A stretch of DNA of 64,000 bases from Bacillus mycoides (GCF_018742245.1 NZ_CP036132.1:4769001-4833000); one strand, 5' to 3'. Positions 46,539 to 58,450 are shown, counted from the stretch's first letter. Numbers and translations: made by a program. The notes: a model not told the origin generated them from the sequence alone.

Positions 46539-46610
46539 GAATCGATATATCGGAAAAATCGTTGATATATTGGAAATTACGATAGATATATTAGCAAAAC
46601 CGTTAATATA
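46539..46610. repeat. Degenerate 20-21-bp tandem repeat around ATATAT
   Basis: GATATAT at 46544-46550, 46564-46570 and 46585-46591 and AATATA near 46605 share surrounding ATCG...GGAAAA-type sequence with a 20-21-bp period. Four decayed copies lie between the symporter terminator and the acyltransferase promoter. Function unknown. Confidence 0.6.
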
Positions 46611-46710
46611 ATCCCATCCCGCCACAAATTTGTTATAATCTTCACAAATATTCCACACCTTTCATCCTTTCTCCGTACTATAATCATGTATGGAAAAGGA
46701 GATGAACACG

Positions 46711-47868
46711 ATGACACAAAGCGCACCAGAATTTAAAGTTTTGCAAAGCATTGCATTTCTTGCTGTCGTTTTGCAAAGTTCCTTATTATATACAATGAAT
46801 CAAGGAAATGTCTTACTCGAGCAATCCCTCATTATGGGTATGCTATTTAATCTTGCAAAATTTTCAGCACCTGCATTCATATTTATCGTCGGCTTCCATT
46901 TAATTCGGCAATATACGAAGCAACTCGTTTACAAAGAATATATTTATGAAAAAGCCACACATTTACTCATCCCTTATTTCTTCTGGTCTATTCTTTATCT
47001 AGTAACAACAAACGATGTCATTACACTACAAGGCGGAATAAAAAGTTTATTACTCGGAACGGCTGCACCTCATCTTTGGTACGTGATTATGATGTTCCAA
47101 ATTCACTTATTGTTCCCGTTACTATGCACACTATTTTATTGGTTTCAAAAACGAATAGAAAATAAAAAAGACATATATAAATATATGACCATTTTCGCTT
47201 GTCTATATTTCTTCTTAATGTGGTACTCTTCTCACTACATTTTTAATGGAGAGAAACTGACTAGTTCAACCATTTTACATTATACAGATCGTTCCTTCTT
47301 CTTCTACTCATTCTATTTCGTCATGGGAGGAGTAGCTGCTGTAGCATTACAAACTTGGCGTATATTTGTCATGAAACATATTCCGCTTATAACAATCTTA
47401 TTTTTCATCTTATTTTTATTCATCAATTATGAGTTATTTAGTTTTTACGGCGCCAATTCTATTCATTTAACCGTTTCTACCTATTTAAAACCATCTATGT
47501 TTCTATATATCGTATGCGAAATTATGATACTGTACGTGTTATCTATTATGATTGTAAAACGAAGAGGCTTATTATATAAAACGTTAAAATTTATCGGAAA
47601 CTATACGTACGGCGCCTATTTAGCCCACTTTTTCTTTTTACATATAGGCACAAAGTTTCTTTCTCTATTTGCACTACAAGAAAACACAATATTATATAGT
47701 CTATTACTATTTTCAGTAACAGCCGTACTTTCTATATTCACAATGGTCATTTGCAGTACACTACCATTTCATATATGGGTTACAGGGCCTTCCCCTATGA
47801 CAAATATGAAATGGGCGAAGATTGCCATTCGGAAAAATCATGAAAAAGTATTTAAACCATATATTTGA
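46711..47868 (+). CDS. Acyltransferase-3 family membrane protein
   Basis: A 385-aa polytopic protein of about ten helices with the acyltransferase-3 pattern (LQSIAFLAVVLQSS near the N-terminus; FIVGFHLIRQY; GTAAPHLWYVIMMFQIHLLFPLL; IGNYTYGAYLAHFFFLHIG). Such enzymes O-acetylate or otherwise acylate wall sugars and surface polysaccharides. The usual catalytic His near the N-terminus is not obvious. ATG 46711 sits 8 nt after AAAAGGAGA; two ATGs in the same frame lie up to seven codons earlier. Confidence 0.85.
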   Translation: MTQSAPEFKVLQSIAFLAVVLQSSLLYTMNQGNVLLEQSLIMGMLFNLAKFSAPAFIFIVGFHLIRQYTKQLVYKEYIYEKATHLLIPYFFWSILYLVTTNDVITLQGGIKSLLLGTAAPHLWYVIMMFQIHLLFPLLCTLFYWFQKRIENKKDIYKYMTIFACLYFFLMWYSSHYIFNGEKLTSSTILHYTDRSFFFYSFYFVMGGVAAVALQTWRIFVMKHIPLITILFFILFLFINYELFSFYGANSIHLTVSTYLKPSMFLYIVCEIMILYVLSIMIVKRRGLLYKTLKFIGNYTYGAYLAHFFFLHIGTKFLSLFALQENTILYSLLLFSVTAVLSIFTMVICSTLPFHIWVTGPSPMTNMKWAKIAIRKNHEKVFKPYI

Positions 47869-47910
47869 TATACTAGTATTTCATATAAGAAAAGAAAGCA
47901 GGAGACACCT

Positions 47911-48291
47911 ATGATTAATCAAATTGGACAAATTATGTTATATGTAAATAACCAAGATGAATCAGTACAATTTTGGACAGAAACAGTAGGATTCCAAATC
48001 GTTGCGGAAGAAAATAACGGACAAGGATTTCGCTGGATTGAAATTGCGCTGGCAAAAGAAGCTGGAACAAGCATTGTCCTTCACGATAAGGCGTTAATTG
48101 CGAAGATGCAACCTGAATTAAACTTAAATACACCTTCACTTATGTTCTTCTCTAATAACTTAGATCAACTGTATAAAGATCTTTCTGAGAAAAACGTTAC
48201 GGTTGGACAAGTTGTAGATTTACCTACTGGTAGAGCATTCAATTTTGCTGATAATGAAAACAATTACTTTGCGGTAATGGAAAAGAAATAA
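47911..48291 (+). CDS. VOC-superfamily protein (glyoxalase/bleomycin-resistance type)
   Basis: A 126-aa single VOC module: INQIGQIMLYVNNQDESVQFW at the start, GFRWIEIA..SIVLHD in the middle, and FADNENNYFAVMEKK at the end in place of the common DPDGN. Metal ligand positions are partly conserved. It begins 42 bp after the acyltransferase with GCAGGAGA and may be co-transcribed. No substrate is inferred. Confidence 0.85.
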   Translation: MINQIGQIMLYVNNQDESVQFWTETVGFQIVAEENNGQGFRWIEIALAKEAGTSIVLHDKALIAKMQPELNLNTPSLMFFSNNLDQLYKDLSEKNVTVGQVVDLPTGRAFNFADNENNYFAVMEKK

Positions 48292-48292
48292 G

Positions 48293-48327
48293 AAAAAAGT
48301 GCCACCCCTAGGGTGGCGCTCTATTTT
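48293..48327. terminator. Bidirectional terminator VOC / GH8-like gene
   Basis: AGTGCCACC (48298-48306) pairs with GGTGGCGCT (48312-48320), loop CCTAG-like, A6 on the left and T6 on the right. Confidence 0.85.
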
Positions 48328-49415
48328 TTACTCTTCTCCAATTCCATTTCAGCTAGAAGTGGTAGTACGTTATCGAAAATATGTGTATTATTATTCTCAC
48401 CTGTTACATATCCACCATAATATCTACTAAATACATTATCATTTCGGAATGTAGTCATCCGCTCATACAATTCCTTCGCAAACTTTGCATCACCTGTTTG
48501 TAGTACGTACAAAATTGTTAATCCGTAAGATGCTGGTGATTCATAGTTCACAGCTTGTTTTCCCGTTTCTAAGTTATAACGTCCGTATAACTTTCCGTCT
48601 TCACGAAATTTCTTCTTTATAAATTCCAAATAAGCATCTGATGAAAGACCGCCTAAACTGCGATGATAAGCAACGTATGATTGATCAATAAGATTCACTT
48701 CTTTATCGTACGTAAATGTACCATCTTCTTTATACTCTTTCGGAAATGCCCAACCCTCTCTCGGATAATCAGCTAAAAACTGAACAACTTCCTGATACTG
48801 CTGTGCAGAAATTTTTCCGTACTTTTTCATATAAGAGAATGCATGAGGATTTATGTAAGATGTTGTTGTAAACTTATTTTGTTTACCTGCATCTGCATCA
48901 TAATAATCCACGTAATAATTATCTTTTTTATTATAACGAAGTACAGCATTGCTCAATTGATCAGCAAGGTTTTTATAGCGCTCTTCCTTATACATTTCAT
49001 AAGCACGATATAATTGTTCAATAATACGAAGATCATCTATAAGTGCATTTGTGGCTGACTGCATTTCTCCCTTTTCAGAGATTTTCCATAAAACGATGTG
49101 TTCCTTATGTACAAAATTATTTTGAATGACCTTTACTTGCTCATCAAATAGTGACTGATCATCTTTATCAAGCGTATATTGTAACCATAGTCCTGCTGAT
49201 TCTGATAAAGCTTCACGGCCCTTCGCTTCACCCATTCCTGCCTTTGTATCCTCTAAACGGTACGTTGCAAGTGTCCCATTTTCATTTACCATATGCCTTA
49301 AAATAAAATGCTCCGTACGGTTTCCTTGTAAAGCCGACCAAAATACAATTCCGACTAATACGATTAAGAAAACAACTCCAAACCCTATATATAAACGTTT
49401 TCGCAAGCTTTTCAC
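48321..49415 (-). CDS. Membrane-anchored GH8-like (six-hairpin) glycosidase
   Basis: A 364-aa protein with one N-terminal TM anchor (about 7-28) and an extracellular alpha-toroid domain. SESAGLWLQY (acid Glu position of GH8), NALIDDLRIIEQLY (second acidic motif) and SYINPHAFSYM support kinship with GH8 and YdaJ-type proteins linked to exopolysaccharide. Catalytic activity is not proven. Isolated gene; a 49-aa gene lies 80 bp before it. Confidence 0.7.
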   Translation of the reverse strand: MKSLRKRLYIGFGVVFLIVLVGIVFWSALQGNRTEHFILRHMVNENGTLATYRLEDTKAGMGEAKGREALSESAGLWLQYTLDKDDQSLFDEQVKVIQNNFVHKEHIVLWKISEKGEMQSATNALIDDLRIIEQLYRAYEMYKEERYKNLADQLSNAVLRYNKKDNYYVDYYDADAGKQNKFTTTSYINPHAFSYMKKYGKISAQQYQEVVQFLADYPREGWAFPKEYKEDGTFTYDKEVNLIDQSYVAYHRSLGGLSSDAYLEFIKKKFREDGKLYGRYNLETGKQAVNYESPASYGLTILYVLQTGDAKFAKELYERMTTFRNDNVFSRYYGGYVTGENNNTHIFDNVLPLLAEMELEKSKK

Positions 49416-49461
49416 CTCCTTTTAAGGCTAACCTTAATTTTACCAGAACATACGCAAATAT

Positions 49462-49488
49462 AAAAAAGACAATCCTTTAGATTGTCTC
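49462..49488 (-). terminator. Terminator of the 49-aa gene
   Basis: AGACAATC (49467-49474) / GATTGTCT (49480-49487), five-base loop, then six T on the minus strand. Confidence 0.8.
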
Positions 49489-49495
49489 TCCCACC

Positions 49496-49645
49496 TTATC
49501 CTTCGCAAGCCTCTTTAGAAGGTCTATATAGCGATTCCACAAGTCGATCATATTCACGACGCGTAATTTCTTTATTATACAACTTTAATAATAAATCTCT
49601 ATGCTCTCTTGAAAATGCCATCTTTTTAATGACTTCAGGATACAT
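49496..49645 (-). CDS. Small 49-aa protein of unknown function
   Basis: ATG 49645 follows GGAGAGGGTG (spacing about 5) and opens 49 codons to TAA, immediately followed by a good terminator. The sequence is charged and helical (MYPEVIKKMAFSREHRDLLL..ITRREYDRLVESLY) and contains one Cys near the end. Own ribosome site, own terminator and coding-like composition make it a believable gene. No family recognised. Confidence 0.7.
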   Translation of the reverse strand: MYPEVIKKMAFSREHRDLLLKLYNKEITRREYDRLVESLYRPSKEACEG

Positions 49646-49898
49646 AAAACACCCTCTCCATTTCACATAAACTTCTTCATCCCGGAAATAGAACTTACGT
49701 TCGCATAAAAGATTATAAAAGATTCAGACCTAAAAAACAAATAAAATATTATCAAATTTTAATTTCTTTCTTTTCGGAACATTCCAGCATTATATTACCA
49801 TACTCATTTTTTAAATACATATATATTTTTGGCAGTTTTTTGAATAAATCTTCCAATTCAATCAGAAAATAATGGCAAAAAAGAAGAGGAGTATACAT

Positions 49899-51254
49899 AT
49901 GGATACCGTAACATTAGCAAGGGCATTTTTTGGTTCTTCATTAGCATTCCACATTATCTTTGCAACGCTTGGAGTCGGGCTTTCTTTAATGATTTTTATA
50001 AGTGAAATACTCTATCACTGGAAGAAAGATTCCGATTATGCCATTATGGCAAAAAGATGGACAAAGGCTTTTGCTATCCTTCTCGGTGTAGCAATTCCAA
50101 CTGGAACAATTGTTGGTGTACAAATTTCGCTTCTTTGGCCTGGTTTCGCCAAAATTGTTGGTCAAGTTATTTCCGTTCCGTTTCAAATTGAGATTTTCGC
50201 CTTCTTTTTAGAGGCTTTATTCATGTCTATTTATGTATATGCAGCTGATAAACTACCTCCAGTTATGAGATTAATCTCGCTATTTTTCGTTATGATTGGT
50301 GCCACTGCATCCGCCGTGCTTATTACATCAGCAAATACATGGATGAACACACCTGCGGGCTTTTCAATGGGACCAGATGGCTCAGTTTTTAACGTCGATC
50401 CGTGGAAAGCTTTCTTTAATCCAAGCTTTGGCACAAGTGCATTCCATGTCGTTATTACAGCCTATACAACTGGAGCAGCTGTTATCGCTTCTATCGCTGG
50501 ATTTAAATTATTAAAGAAAAATTTAAGTGCGCGTGAAATTGCTTACCATAAAAAAGGATTACTGTTAGGGCTTGTCGTTACATTTATCACTGGTGCTACG
50601 ATGTGGCTTTCAGGACACGAATCTGCTATTGCCTTACATAAACATTCACCTGAAAAACTAGCATCTGCTGAAGCTTTGTTTGAAACGACATCCCACGCTC
50701 CGTTATCGCTTGGCGGGGTTGTGGATCCTAACACACTTGAACTAAACTATGCCCTTGAAATTCCGAACATGCTTAGCTTATTAGTGGGACTAGACCCTAG
50801 CACCGTTGTAAAAGGTCTAAAGGAATTCCCGCAAGAAACGTGGCCACCATTTTACACACATACACTGTTCAACTTAATGGTCGGCACTGCTGCCTTTACC
50901 TTTGCAGTTGCAGCTATTGCCCTCTTATATTGGCACTTTGTTTACCGAAAAAAAGGAGTAGAGTTACCGAAGTGGCTTCTTTTGGGAGCTGCCGCATGTG
51001 GACCCGTTATGTTGCTCGGTATTGAATTCGGATGGATTTTTAGTTGTAGTGGTCGTCAGCCATGGACAATTTATGGCATGCAACGCACGGTCGATGCTTC
51101 TACACGCGCTGATTTCGTCGGTCCTTTATTTGTTTTATTCATCATTTTATATATTGGACTCGGTATTTTAACAGTCTTTGTACTACGGACATTCTTTAAG
51201 AAACATCCGTTAAAGAATGATTTACATCACGAAGGAGGCGATTCTCGTGCATGA
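49899..51254 (+). CDS. cydA: Cytochrome bd ubiquinol/menaquinol oxidase subunit I
   Basis: A 451-aa CydA-type subunit of about nine helices holding haems b558, b595 and d. N-terminal LARAFFGSSLAFHIIFATLGVG carries the His ligand; ALFMSIYVYA and GREPWTIYG-like GRQPWTIYGMQRT follow. The short Q-loop matches the YthA/AppC class. ATG 49899 is 7 nt after AGAGGAG; an earlier ATG in frame lacks a site. It forms an operon with cydB, overlapping by 8 bp. Confidence 0.93.
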   Translation: MDTVTLARAFFGSSLAFHIIFATLGVGLSLMIFISEILYHWKKDSDYAIMAKRWTKAFAILLGVAIPTGTIVGVQISLLWPGFAKIVGQVISVPFQIEIFAFFLEALFMSIYVYAADKLPPVMRLISLFFVMIGATASAVLITSANTWMNTPAGFSMGPDGSVFNVDPWKAFFNPSFGTSAFHVVITAYTTGAAVIASIAGFKLLKKNLSAREIAYHKKGLLLGLVVTFITGATMWLSGHESAIALHKHSPEKLASAEALFETTSHAPLSLGGVVDPNTLELNYALEIPNMLSLLVGLDPSTVVKGLKEFPQETWPPFYTHTLFNLMVGTAAFTFAVAAIALLYWHFVYRKKGVELPKWLLLGAAACGPVMLLGIEFGWIFSCSGRQPWTIYGMQRTVDASTRADFVGPLFVLFIILYIGLGILTVFVLRTFFKKHPLKNDLHHEGGDSRA

Positions 51255-52272
51255 GGAAAGCATTGCAATCATCATCTTATGGGCTCTTATTTTCGTATAT
51301 AGCATACTAGGGTCTATTGATTTTGGGGCTGGTTTTTGGGGTATGGTATACGCTAAACACCCGACGCTTGCTGCCAAGCTTGCTAATCGGTACTTATCAC
51401 CAACTTGGGAAGTAACAAATACGTTTCTTGTCTTTGTTGTTGTCGCTTTTCTCGGTTTCTTTCCAAAAGCAGCCTTTACCCTGGCAACGGTTATGTTTGT
51501 ACCAGTTATGTTAATTTTAGTACTCGTTGCGATTCGCAGTACATTTATGGTATTCGCTTACTCCCTGCCAAAGTACCAACACCTTCTTCGTATTATTTCA
51601 GGTATTACAGGGCTCTTAATCCCAGCTCTATTAATTACCGTGCTGCCCGTTACAGAGGGTGCCTATATTACGATGTCTGAAGGAAAAGAAGTGCTCCTTT
51701 ACGGAAAACTTCTTTCTAGTCCCGTTATTTATTGTTATATGCTCTTTGGACTAACTTCGGAACTATTTCTATCCTCTCTCTTTCTTGCTGATTTTGCTAG
51801 GGAACAAGGTTCTGAAGATACGTACCGAATTTATAGGAGAAATGCCATCATACTTGGTCCTGCAACGCTCGTGACTGCTATTATCGCTCTCGTTGTAATG
51901 GACCCTGAAACACACTGGCTTATGCAAGGACTAATAAAGCAATTCCCATGGTTTACAGTCTCTATCATTTTATTTGTTATCGGATATTCCTCCCTTTGGT
52001 GGACAAATAAGAAGTATGGCACACTAGGCTTTCCTCGCATTGCAGTTTTAGCTGTCGTCGCTCAATATGCATTTGCAAGCTACGCTTACGGCGTCGCCCA
52101 TTTACCGTATATCATTTACCCGGACGTAACTGTATTTACAAGCTTTACGACGGTCGAAACATTCTATGCACTTCTTATTCTTTACGCAATCGGGATTGCA
52201 ATTTTACTACCAGGATTCATTTTCTTCTGGAATTTATTCTTGAAGGATCGAACTTTTTTGAAGGAAAAATAA
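51247..52272 (+). CDS. cydB: Cytochrome bd oxidase subunit II
   Basis: A 341-aa CydB/YthB-type subunit of about nine helices, with LWALIFVYSILGSIDFGAGFW at the N-terminus and conserved SPTWEVTN. GTG 51247 lies 8 nt after AAGGAGG and overlaps the cydA stop (GTGCATGA), giving coupled translation. With CydA it reduces oxygen using quinol, mainly at low oxygen. No cydCD assembly genes are in the window. Confidence 0.92.
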   Translation: MHEESIAIIILWALIFVYSILGSIDFGAGFWGMVYAKHPTLAAKLANRYLSPTWEVTNTFLVFVVVAFLGFFPKAAFTLATVMFVPVMLILVLVAIRSTFMVFAYSLPKYQHLLRIISGITGLLIPALLITVLPVTEGAYITMSEGKEVLLYGKLLSSPVIYCYMLFGLTSELFLSSLFLADFAREQGSEDTYRIYRRNAIILGPATLVTAIIALVVMDPETHWLMQGLIKQFPWFTVSIILFVIGYSSLWWTNKKYGTLGFPRIAVLAVVAQYAFASYAYGVAHLPYIIYPDVTVFTSFTTVETFYALLILYAIGIAILLPGFIFFWNLFLKDRTFLKEK

Positions 52273-52314
52273 TAAATGAGGGGCATTCACACATAGAATG
52301 CCCCTCATTTATTA
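52271..52314 (+). terminator. Terminator of cydAB
   Basis: A perfect 18-bp stem (52271-52288 with 52297-52314, arms AATAAATGAGGGGCATTC) and an ACACATAG loop immediately after the cydB stop. Confidence 0.85.
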
Positions 52315-52491
52315 GACTCCTCTCCTAATAGTTATTACACTACTACTTATACTTGCCTTATTGCTCAAAATACACATATTCACTAGATTCAGGTAGATGC
52401 CTAGTCCTTCTTATTTTCTTTTGAATATAATGCTATATAAACTTGAGACAAGCTACATTTGTTCAAGGGAAAATAGAAAGGTAGGTTAAAT

Positions 52492-53850
52492 ATGAGCATT
52501 GAAATATGGATTACTATTATTGTTTTCTTCTTAACGATGATTGTTATCTTTTGGCGACCTCGTGGTTTAAATGAGGCTTGGCCGGCAGCAATTGGTGCTG
52601 GCATTATCCTCATTACTGGACTTGTATCAAAACCAGATGTCATGGACATTATAAGTAAAATTGGAGGCGCCTCCATAACGATATTAGCGACCATCGTTAT
52701 GGCAGTTATATTAGAAAGCTTCGGCTTCTTCCATTGGGCTGCAGCAAAACTCGCAAATTTAGCGAAAGGTTCCGGACGCCGCCTATACTGGTACATTCAA
52801 TTACTATGTTTTCTTATGACTCTTTTATTTAATAATGACGGTAGTATTTTAATTACAACTCCAATTTTAATCCTTCTTCTGAAAAATCTTCAATTAAAAC
52901 CTCATCAACAAATCCCTTATTTATTAAGTGGCGCTCTAATTGCCACTGCATCTAGTGCACCCATCGGTGTAAGTAATATCGTAAACTTAATCGCATTAAA
53001 CATTGTTCATATGACTCTTTACATGCATACAGCTATGATGTTTGTACCTGCAACATTAGGATTATTGTTTATGTCATGGCTCATGTATACAGTTTTAAAG
53101 AAAAAACTCCCGAAAAAATTACCTGTTTCTTCATATGATATTGAAGAAATTTTCTTCACGAAAAACTTCCATCCGTTAAAAGGAAAAAATTCTGTTGATA
53201 CAAAACAAAAACGTACAAAATTCATGTTAAAAGTATTAGGCTTCGTCTTCCTTATGCGCTGTCTTCTATTCGTTGCATCCTTCTTATCGATTCCAATCGA
53301 AATTGTTGCTGTACTCGGTTCACTCGTTCTTCTCATCTGGAGATGGTACTACTTACGAACAAACCCAGTCGATATTTTGAAAAAGACACCGTGGCACATT
53401 TTAATTTTCGCTTTCTCTATGTATGTAATTATTTACGGGCTTCATAACGCAGGATTAACAGCGGCACTTGTAAGTTGGCTCGAACCAGTTGTAAGTCAGC
53501 ATCTACTCTATGCCAGCTTTGCAATGGGCGGACTCGTTTCCCTCCTCTCTAACGTCTTCAATAATCACCCTGCACTTATGATCGGTACCATTACGTTAAC
53601 AGAAATGGGCCTAGATCCAGTCACATTAAAAACTATCTATCTCGCAAATATCATTGGTAGTGACATCGGTTCACTATTATTACCAATCGGTACGCTAGCT
53701 TCCCTCATTTGGATGTATATACTGAGACAAAACAAAATTAAAGTGAAATGGAAAGATTATTTAAGCGTATCTCTCATCGTAATCCCACTCACAACAGTCG
53801 TCACATTATTCCTCTTATACTACTGGGTACAATTATTCTTCGCCTTATAA
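52492..53850 (+). CDS. arsB: ArsB-type arsenite efflux permease
   Basis: A 452-aa permease of the ArsB/NhaD superfamily, about 12 helices in two halves: FWRPRGLNEAWPAAIGA, TLLFNNDGSILITTPI in the first half and SLLSNVFNNHPALMIGT in the second (paired FNND and FNNHPA motifs). ArsB extrudes arsenite and antimonite. No arsR, arsC or arsA is nearby, so control and substrate are uncertain. Its TAA stop (53848-53850) is inside the ATAAA flank of bcr1 copy 4. Confidence 0.85.
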   Translation: MSIEIWITIIVFFLTMIVIFWRPRGLNEAWPAAIGAGIILITGLVSKPDVMDIISKIGGASITILATIVMAVILESFGFFHWAAAKLANLAKGSGRRLYWYIQLLCFLMTLLFNNDGSILITTPILILLLKNLQLKPHQQIPYLLSGALIATASSAPIGVSNIVNLIALNIVHMTLYMHTAMMFVPATLGLLFMSWLMYTVLKKKLPKKLPVSSYDIEEIFFTKNFHPLKGKNSVDTKQKRTKFMLKVLGFVFLMRCLLFVASFLSIPIEIVAVLGSLVLLIWRWYYLRTNPVDILKKTPWHILIFAFSMYVIIYGLHNAGLTAALVSWLEPVVSQHLLYASFAMGGLVSLLSNVFNNHPALMIGTITLTEMGLDPVTLKTIYLANIIGSDIGSLLLPIGTLASLIWMYILRQNKIKVKWKDYLSVSLIVIPLTTVVTLFLLYYWVQLFFAL

Positions 53851-54005
53851 AGTGAAACTTTAATCAGTGGGGGGGTTGTTCATCCCCCACTGATTATTAG
53901 CCCGTACCAATCGGGCGTTTACGGGCAGTTGATCTCCCACCTAACTTCTTTGCTCCAGCCGAATTTTGAGGTGGGAGTTTTACTGCCCACAAATAGCGGG
54001 ATAGA
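53846..54005. repeat. bcr1 element, copy 4 (full length)
   Basis: A 160-bp copy with ATAAA at 53846-53850 and ATAGA (one change) at 54001-54005; one extra G in the GGGGG run. Orientation as copy 2. Its first end is fused to the arsB stop codon. Confidence 0.9.
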
Positions 54006-54009
54006 CAAC

Positions 54010-54051
54010 AGAAGCCCCCTTTGCTACCGTCTTAGCAAAGGGGGCTTCTTC
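54010..54051. terminator. Terminator arsB/bcr1 and thiC
   Basis: AGAAGCCCCCTTTGCTA (54010-54026) pairs perfectly with TAGCAAAGGGGGCTTCT (54033-54049), six-base loop. T-rich tails are modest on both strands. Confidence 0.75.
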
Positions 54052-54102
54052 TATATTTAAGTTAGGTACAGTGTGATCAATCAAGTAAAGAGGTGTAACG
54101 TA

Positions 54103-56083
<1,981 letters not shown>

Positions 56084-56160
56084 TTATCACTGATTTAATT
56101 TTCAATACTTTCCCATCATAACCTATAATCTGAAAAATGCAAAGGTTATTTCTTTTTTGT

Positions 56161-57819
56161 TTACGGAATCATCCACGTTAAATAATAAGCCTGCACATAC
56201 GTCATAATCCCAATAATAGTAACGAAGAATAAACTATGCTTCAATGTAAAGCGGAACAAATCTGACTCTTTCCCAGCAAGTCCAACTGCCGCACAAGCAA
56301 TCGCAATCGATTGCGGAGAAATCATTTTACCTGTTACACCGCCCGTTGTATTTGCTGCAACGAGAAGCACTTCAGATACACCGACTTGCTGCGCTGTAAT
56401 TGCTTGTAAATTCGAGAACAGTGCGTTCGCTGACGTATCTGATCCTGTTAAGAATACCCCAATCCAGCCTAAGAATGGTGAGAAGAACGGGAATAGTCCG
56501 CCAGTTCCTGCAAGTGCTAACGCTAATGTAGAAGATAAACCAGAATAGTTTGCGATAAATGCGAATCCTAATACGAATCCAATAGATAGAATTGGCATTT
56601 TTAGTTCGTTTAACGTTTCTTTAAATGTTGCTACTGCATCTTTTGCACTCATTTTCAAAATAAAGATAGAAATGATACAAGCAATTAAAATTGCTGTTCC
56701 AGTCGCTGATAAAACATCTAATTTCAAGATTGCTTCATAAGGTGTTGGTTTATTTACAATTGGCTCTGCTTTCATTACTAAATTGTGCAAGCCTGGAACT
56801 TCAAATTTAAATACGAGACTTTCTAAAGCACCGCCCGGAGCGAATAATGCTTTAAAGAAACTTTGGCTCCAAATGACTACCATCACAGTTAAAATAATGA
56901 ACGGAGACCATGCTTTTACTACTTTTCCTACTGTTAGTTTCGGCATAGATGTCGCCGTCGTTGCTGCTACTTCACTATTCGCTTCTTTAGACTGATAAAT
57001 TTCTTTCGGCTGCCAAACTTTTAAGAATAGCGATAAACTTACTAAACTTACAAGCGCTGACGTAATATCAGGAAGTTCTGGCCCTAAAAACGTTGCTGTA
57101 ATAAACTGTGTAATTGCAAATGAACTACCCGCTACAAATAAAGCAGGCCACGTTTGTCTTACTCCTTTAAAGCCATCCATTAAAAATACGATAAAGAACG
57201 GAACAAATAAAGATAAGAACGGTAATTGATGCCCAGCCATTTGTCCAATTTTATGCGGATCAATGCCTGTTACTTGTCCAGCAACTGTAATCGGAATCCC
57301 CATCGCTCCGAATGCTACTGGTGCAGTATTTGCGATTAAACAAAGACCTGCTGCATATAAAGGGTTTAGCCCAAGACCTGCAAGAAGTGCTGCCGTAATC
57401 GCTACTGGTGCACCAAATCCTGCTGCCCCTTCCAAAAATGCTCCAAATGAAAATCCGATTAAAATAACGAGTAAACGATGGTCATTCGTAATGGATAATA
57501 CAGATGCACGAATGACATCAAATTGACCTGTTTTCACAGAAATTTTATATAAAAATACTGACATAATGATAATCCACGCAATTGGCCATAATCCGTATAA
57601 GAAACCGTATCCGGTCGCTGCCATCGCCATTGTGAATGGCATTTTATACGCAAATAACGCCACCAAAATCGTTAATACAACTGTAATAAATCCTGCCACA
57701 TACCCCTTCATGCGGAAAACTGCTAAAGCTAAGAAAAAAAAGATGATTGGAATAAGTGCGACTGCTGCCGAAATCCAAATGTTACCGAACGGATCGTAAA
57801 CTTGTGTCCATGTGTTCAT
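56161..57819 (-). CDS. lctP: L-lactate permease (LctP family)
   Basis: A 552-aa polytopic carrier (about 13 helices) of the lactate permease family, with [23 protein letters not shown] split over helices, [27 protein letters not shown] and the C-terminal [19 protein letters not shown] motif. It imports L-lactate with H+. GGGGGAGAG precedes ATG. A cre-like site about 100 bp upstream implies catabolite repression. The lut utilisation genes are not in the window. Confidence 0.93.
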   Translation of the reverse strand: MNTWTQVYDPFGNIWISAAVALIPIIFFFLALAVFRMKGYVAGFITVVLTILVALFAYKMPFTMAMAATGYGFLYGLWPIAWIIIMSVFLYKISVKTGQFDVIRASVLSITNDHRLLVILIGFSFGAFLEGAAGFGAPVAITAALLAGLGLNPLYAAGLCLIANTAPVAFGAMGIPITVAGQVTGIDPHKIGQMAGHQLPFLSLFVPFFIVFLMDGFKGVRQTWPALFVAGSSFAITQFITATFLGPELPDITSALVSLVSLSLFLKVWQPKEIYQSKEANSEVAATTATSMPKLTVGKVVKAWSPFIILTVMVVIWSQSFFKALFAPGGALESLVFKFEVPGLHNLVMKAEPIVNKPTPYEAILKLDVLSATGTAILIACIISIFILKMSAKDAVATFKETLNELKMPILSIGFVLGFAFIANYSGLSSTLALALAGTGGLFPFFSPFLGWIGVFLTGSDTSANALFSNLQAITAQQVGVSEVLLVAANTTGGVTGKMISPQSIAIACAAVGLAGKESDLFRFTLKHSLFFVTIIGIMTYVQAYYLTWMIP

Positions 57820-57919
57820 TGTTCTCTCCCCCTAAAGAATCCCCTTTTAAATAGATATAACCTTATCAATAGACTATCAGGTCATCATACCTTTAAGTCT
57901 AAAAAATATAGAACGTTTA

Positions 57920-57933
57920 AGAAAACGTTTTCA
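57920..57933 (-). promoter_or_regulatory. cre-like site upstream of lctP
   Basis: AGAAAACGTTTTCA matches the CcpA consensus TGWAANCGNTNWCA at all but the first position. It is 101 bp before the lctP start. A short AGGT..ACCT dyad at 57880-57895 could be a GntR-type operator, but the support is weak. Confidence 0.55.
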
Positions 57934-58105
57934 TTAATTTTATCACAACAATTTTCATTTAAAAAGATTTTTTTGAAAATTTTATCATTTAAACAGAAAA
58001 TCTTACAAAAACGTCACGTTCTTGTAATGTTAATCGATAGGAAGCTTACCAAATTTACTGCATACTAAAGGTATAACAACGGAAATTACTTATGAGGTGA
58101 TATAT

Positions 58106-58423
58106 ATGAACGGAAACAAAATATTAGCAGCTTTATCATACTTTAGTGTATTATTTGCGCCTATCTTATTCCCTATTATCGTGTGGATTGTGGGCGATTC
58201 TGAAACGAAACCACATGCAAAACGTGCTCTATGGACACATATCATTCCAAGCATCGCTTCATTTATTGGGTTAGTTATTTTAGGAATTATGGGCATCGGA
58301 TCTGATCAACCTGACGTAACACTTGGAATTGGAGCAATCATCGTCTTATGCATTTGCGGAATCATTAGCTTATACTACTTCGTTTGGAATATCGTAAAAG
58401 GGATTAAGGTACTGAAAGCTTAG
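58106..58423 (+). CDS. DUF4870-type small membrane protein
   Basis: A 105-aa protein with three predicted helices and the DUF4870 pattern: ILAALSYFSVLFAPILFPIIVW, then KPHAKRALWTHIIP, then a paired C-terminal helix region. Function unknown. ATG 58106 is 6 nt after GAGGTGA. A 30-bp near palindrome begins at its stop codon. Confidence 0.8.
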   Translation: MNGNKILAALSYFSVLFAPILFPIIVWIVGDSETKPHAKRALWTHIIPSIASFIGLVILGIMGIGSDQPDVTLGIGAIIVLCICGIISLYYFVWNIVKGIKVLKA

Positions 58424-58450
58424 TTTTAAACAAACGTTTGATTAAAACTA
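58421..58450. repeat. Near-perfect 30-bp palindrome at a stop codon
   Basis: TAGTTTTAA-A-CAAACG / CGTTTG-A-TTAAAACTA pairs throughout except one A-A mismatch. It starts with the TAG stop of the DUF4870 gene. AT-rich and without a T tract, it does not look like a standard terminator; it could be a regulator site. Confidence 0.6.
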
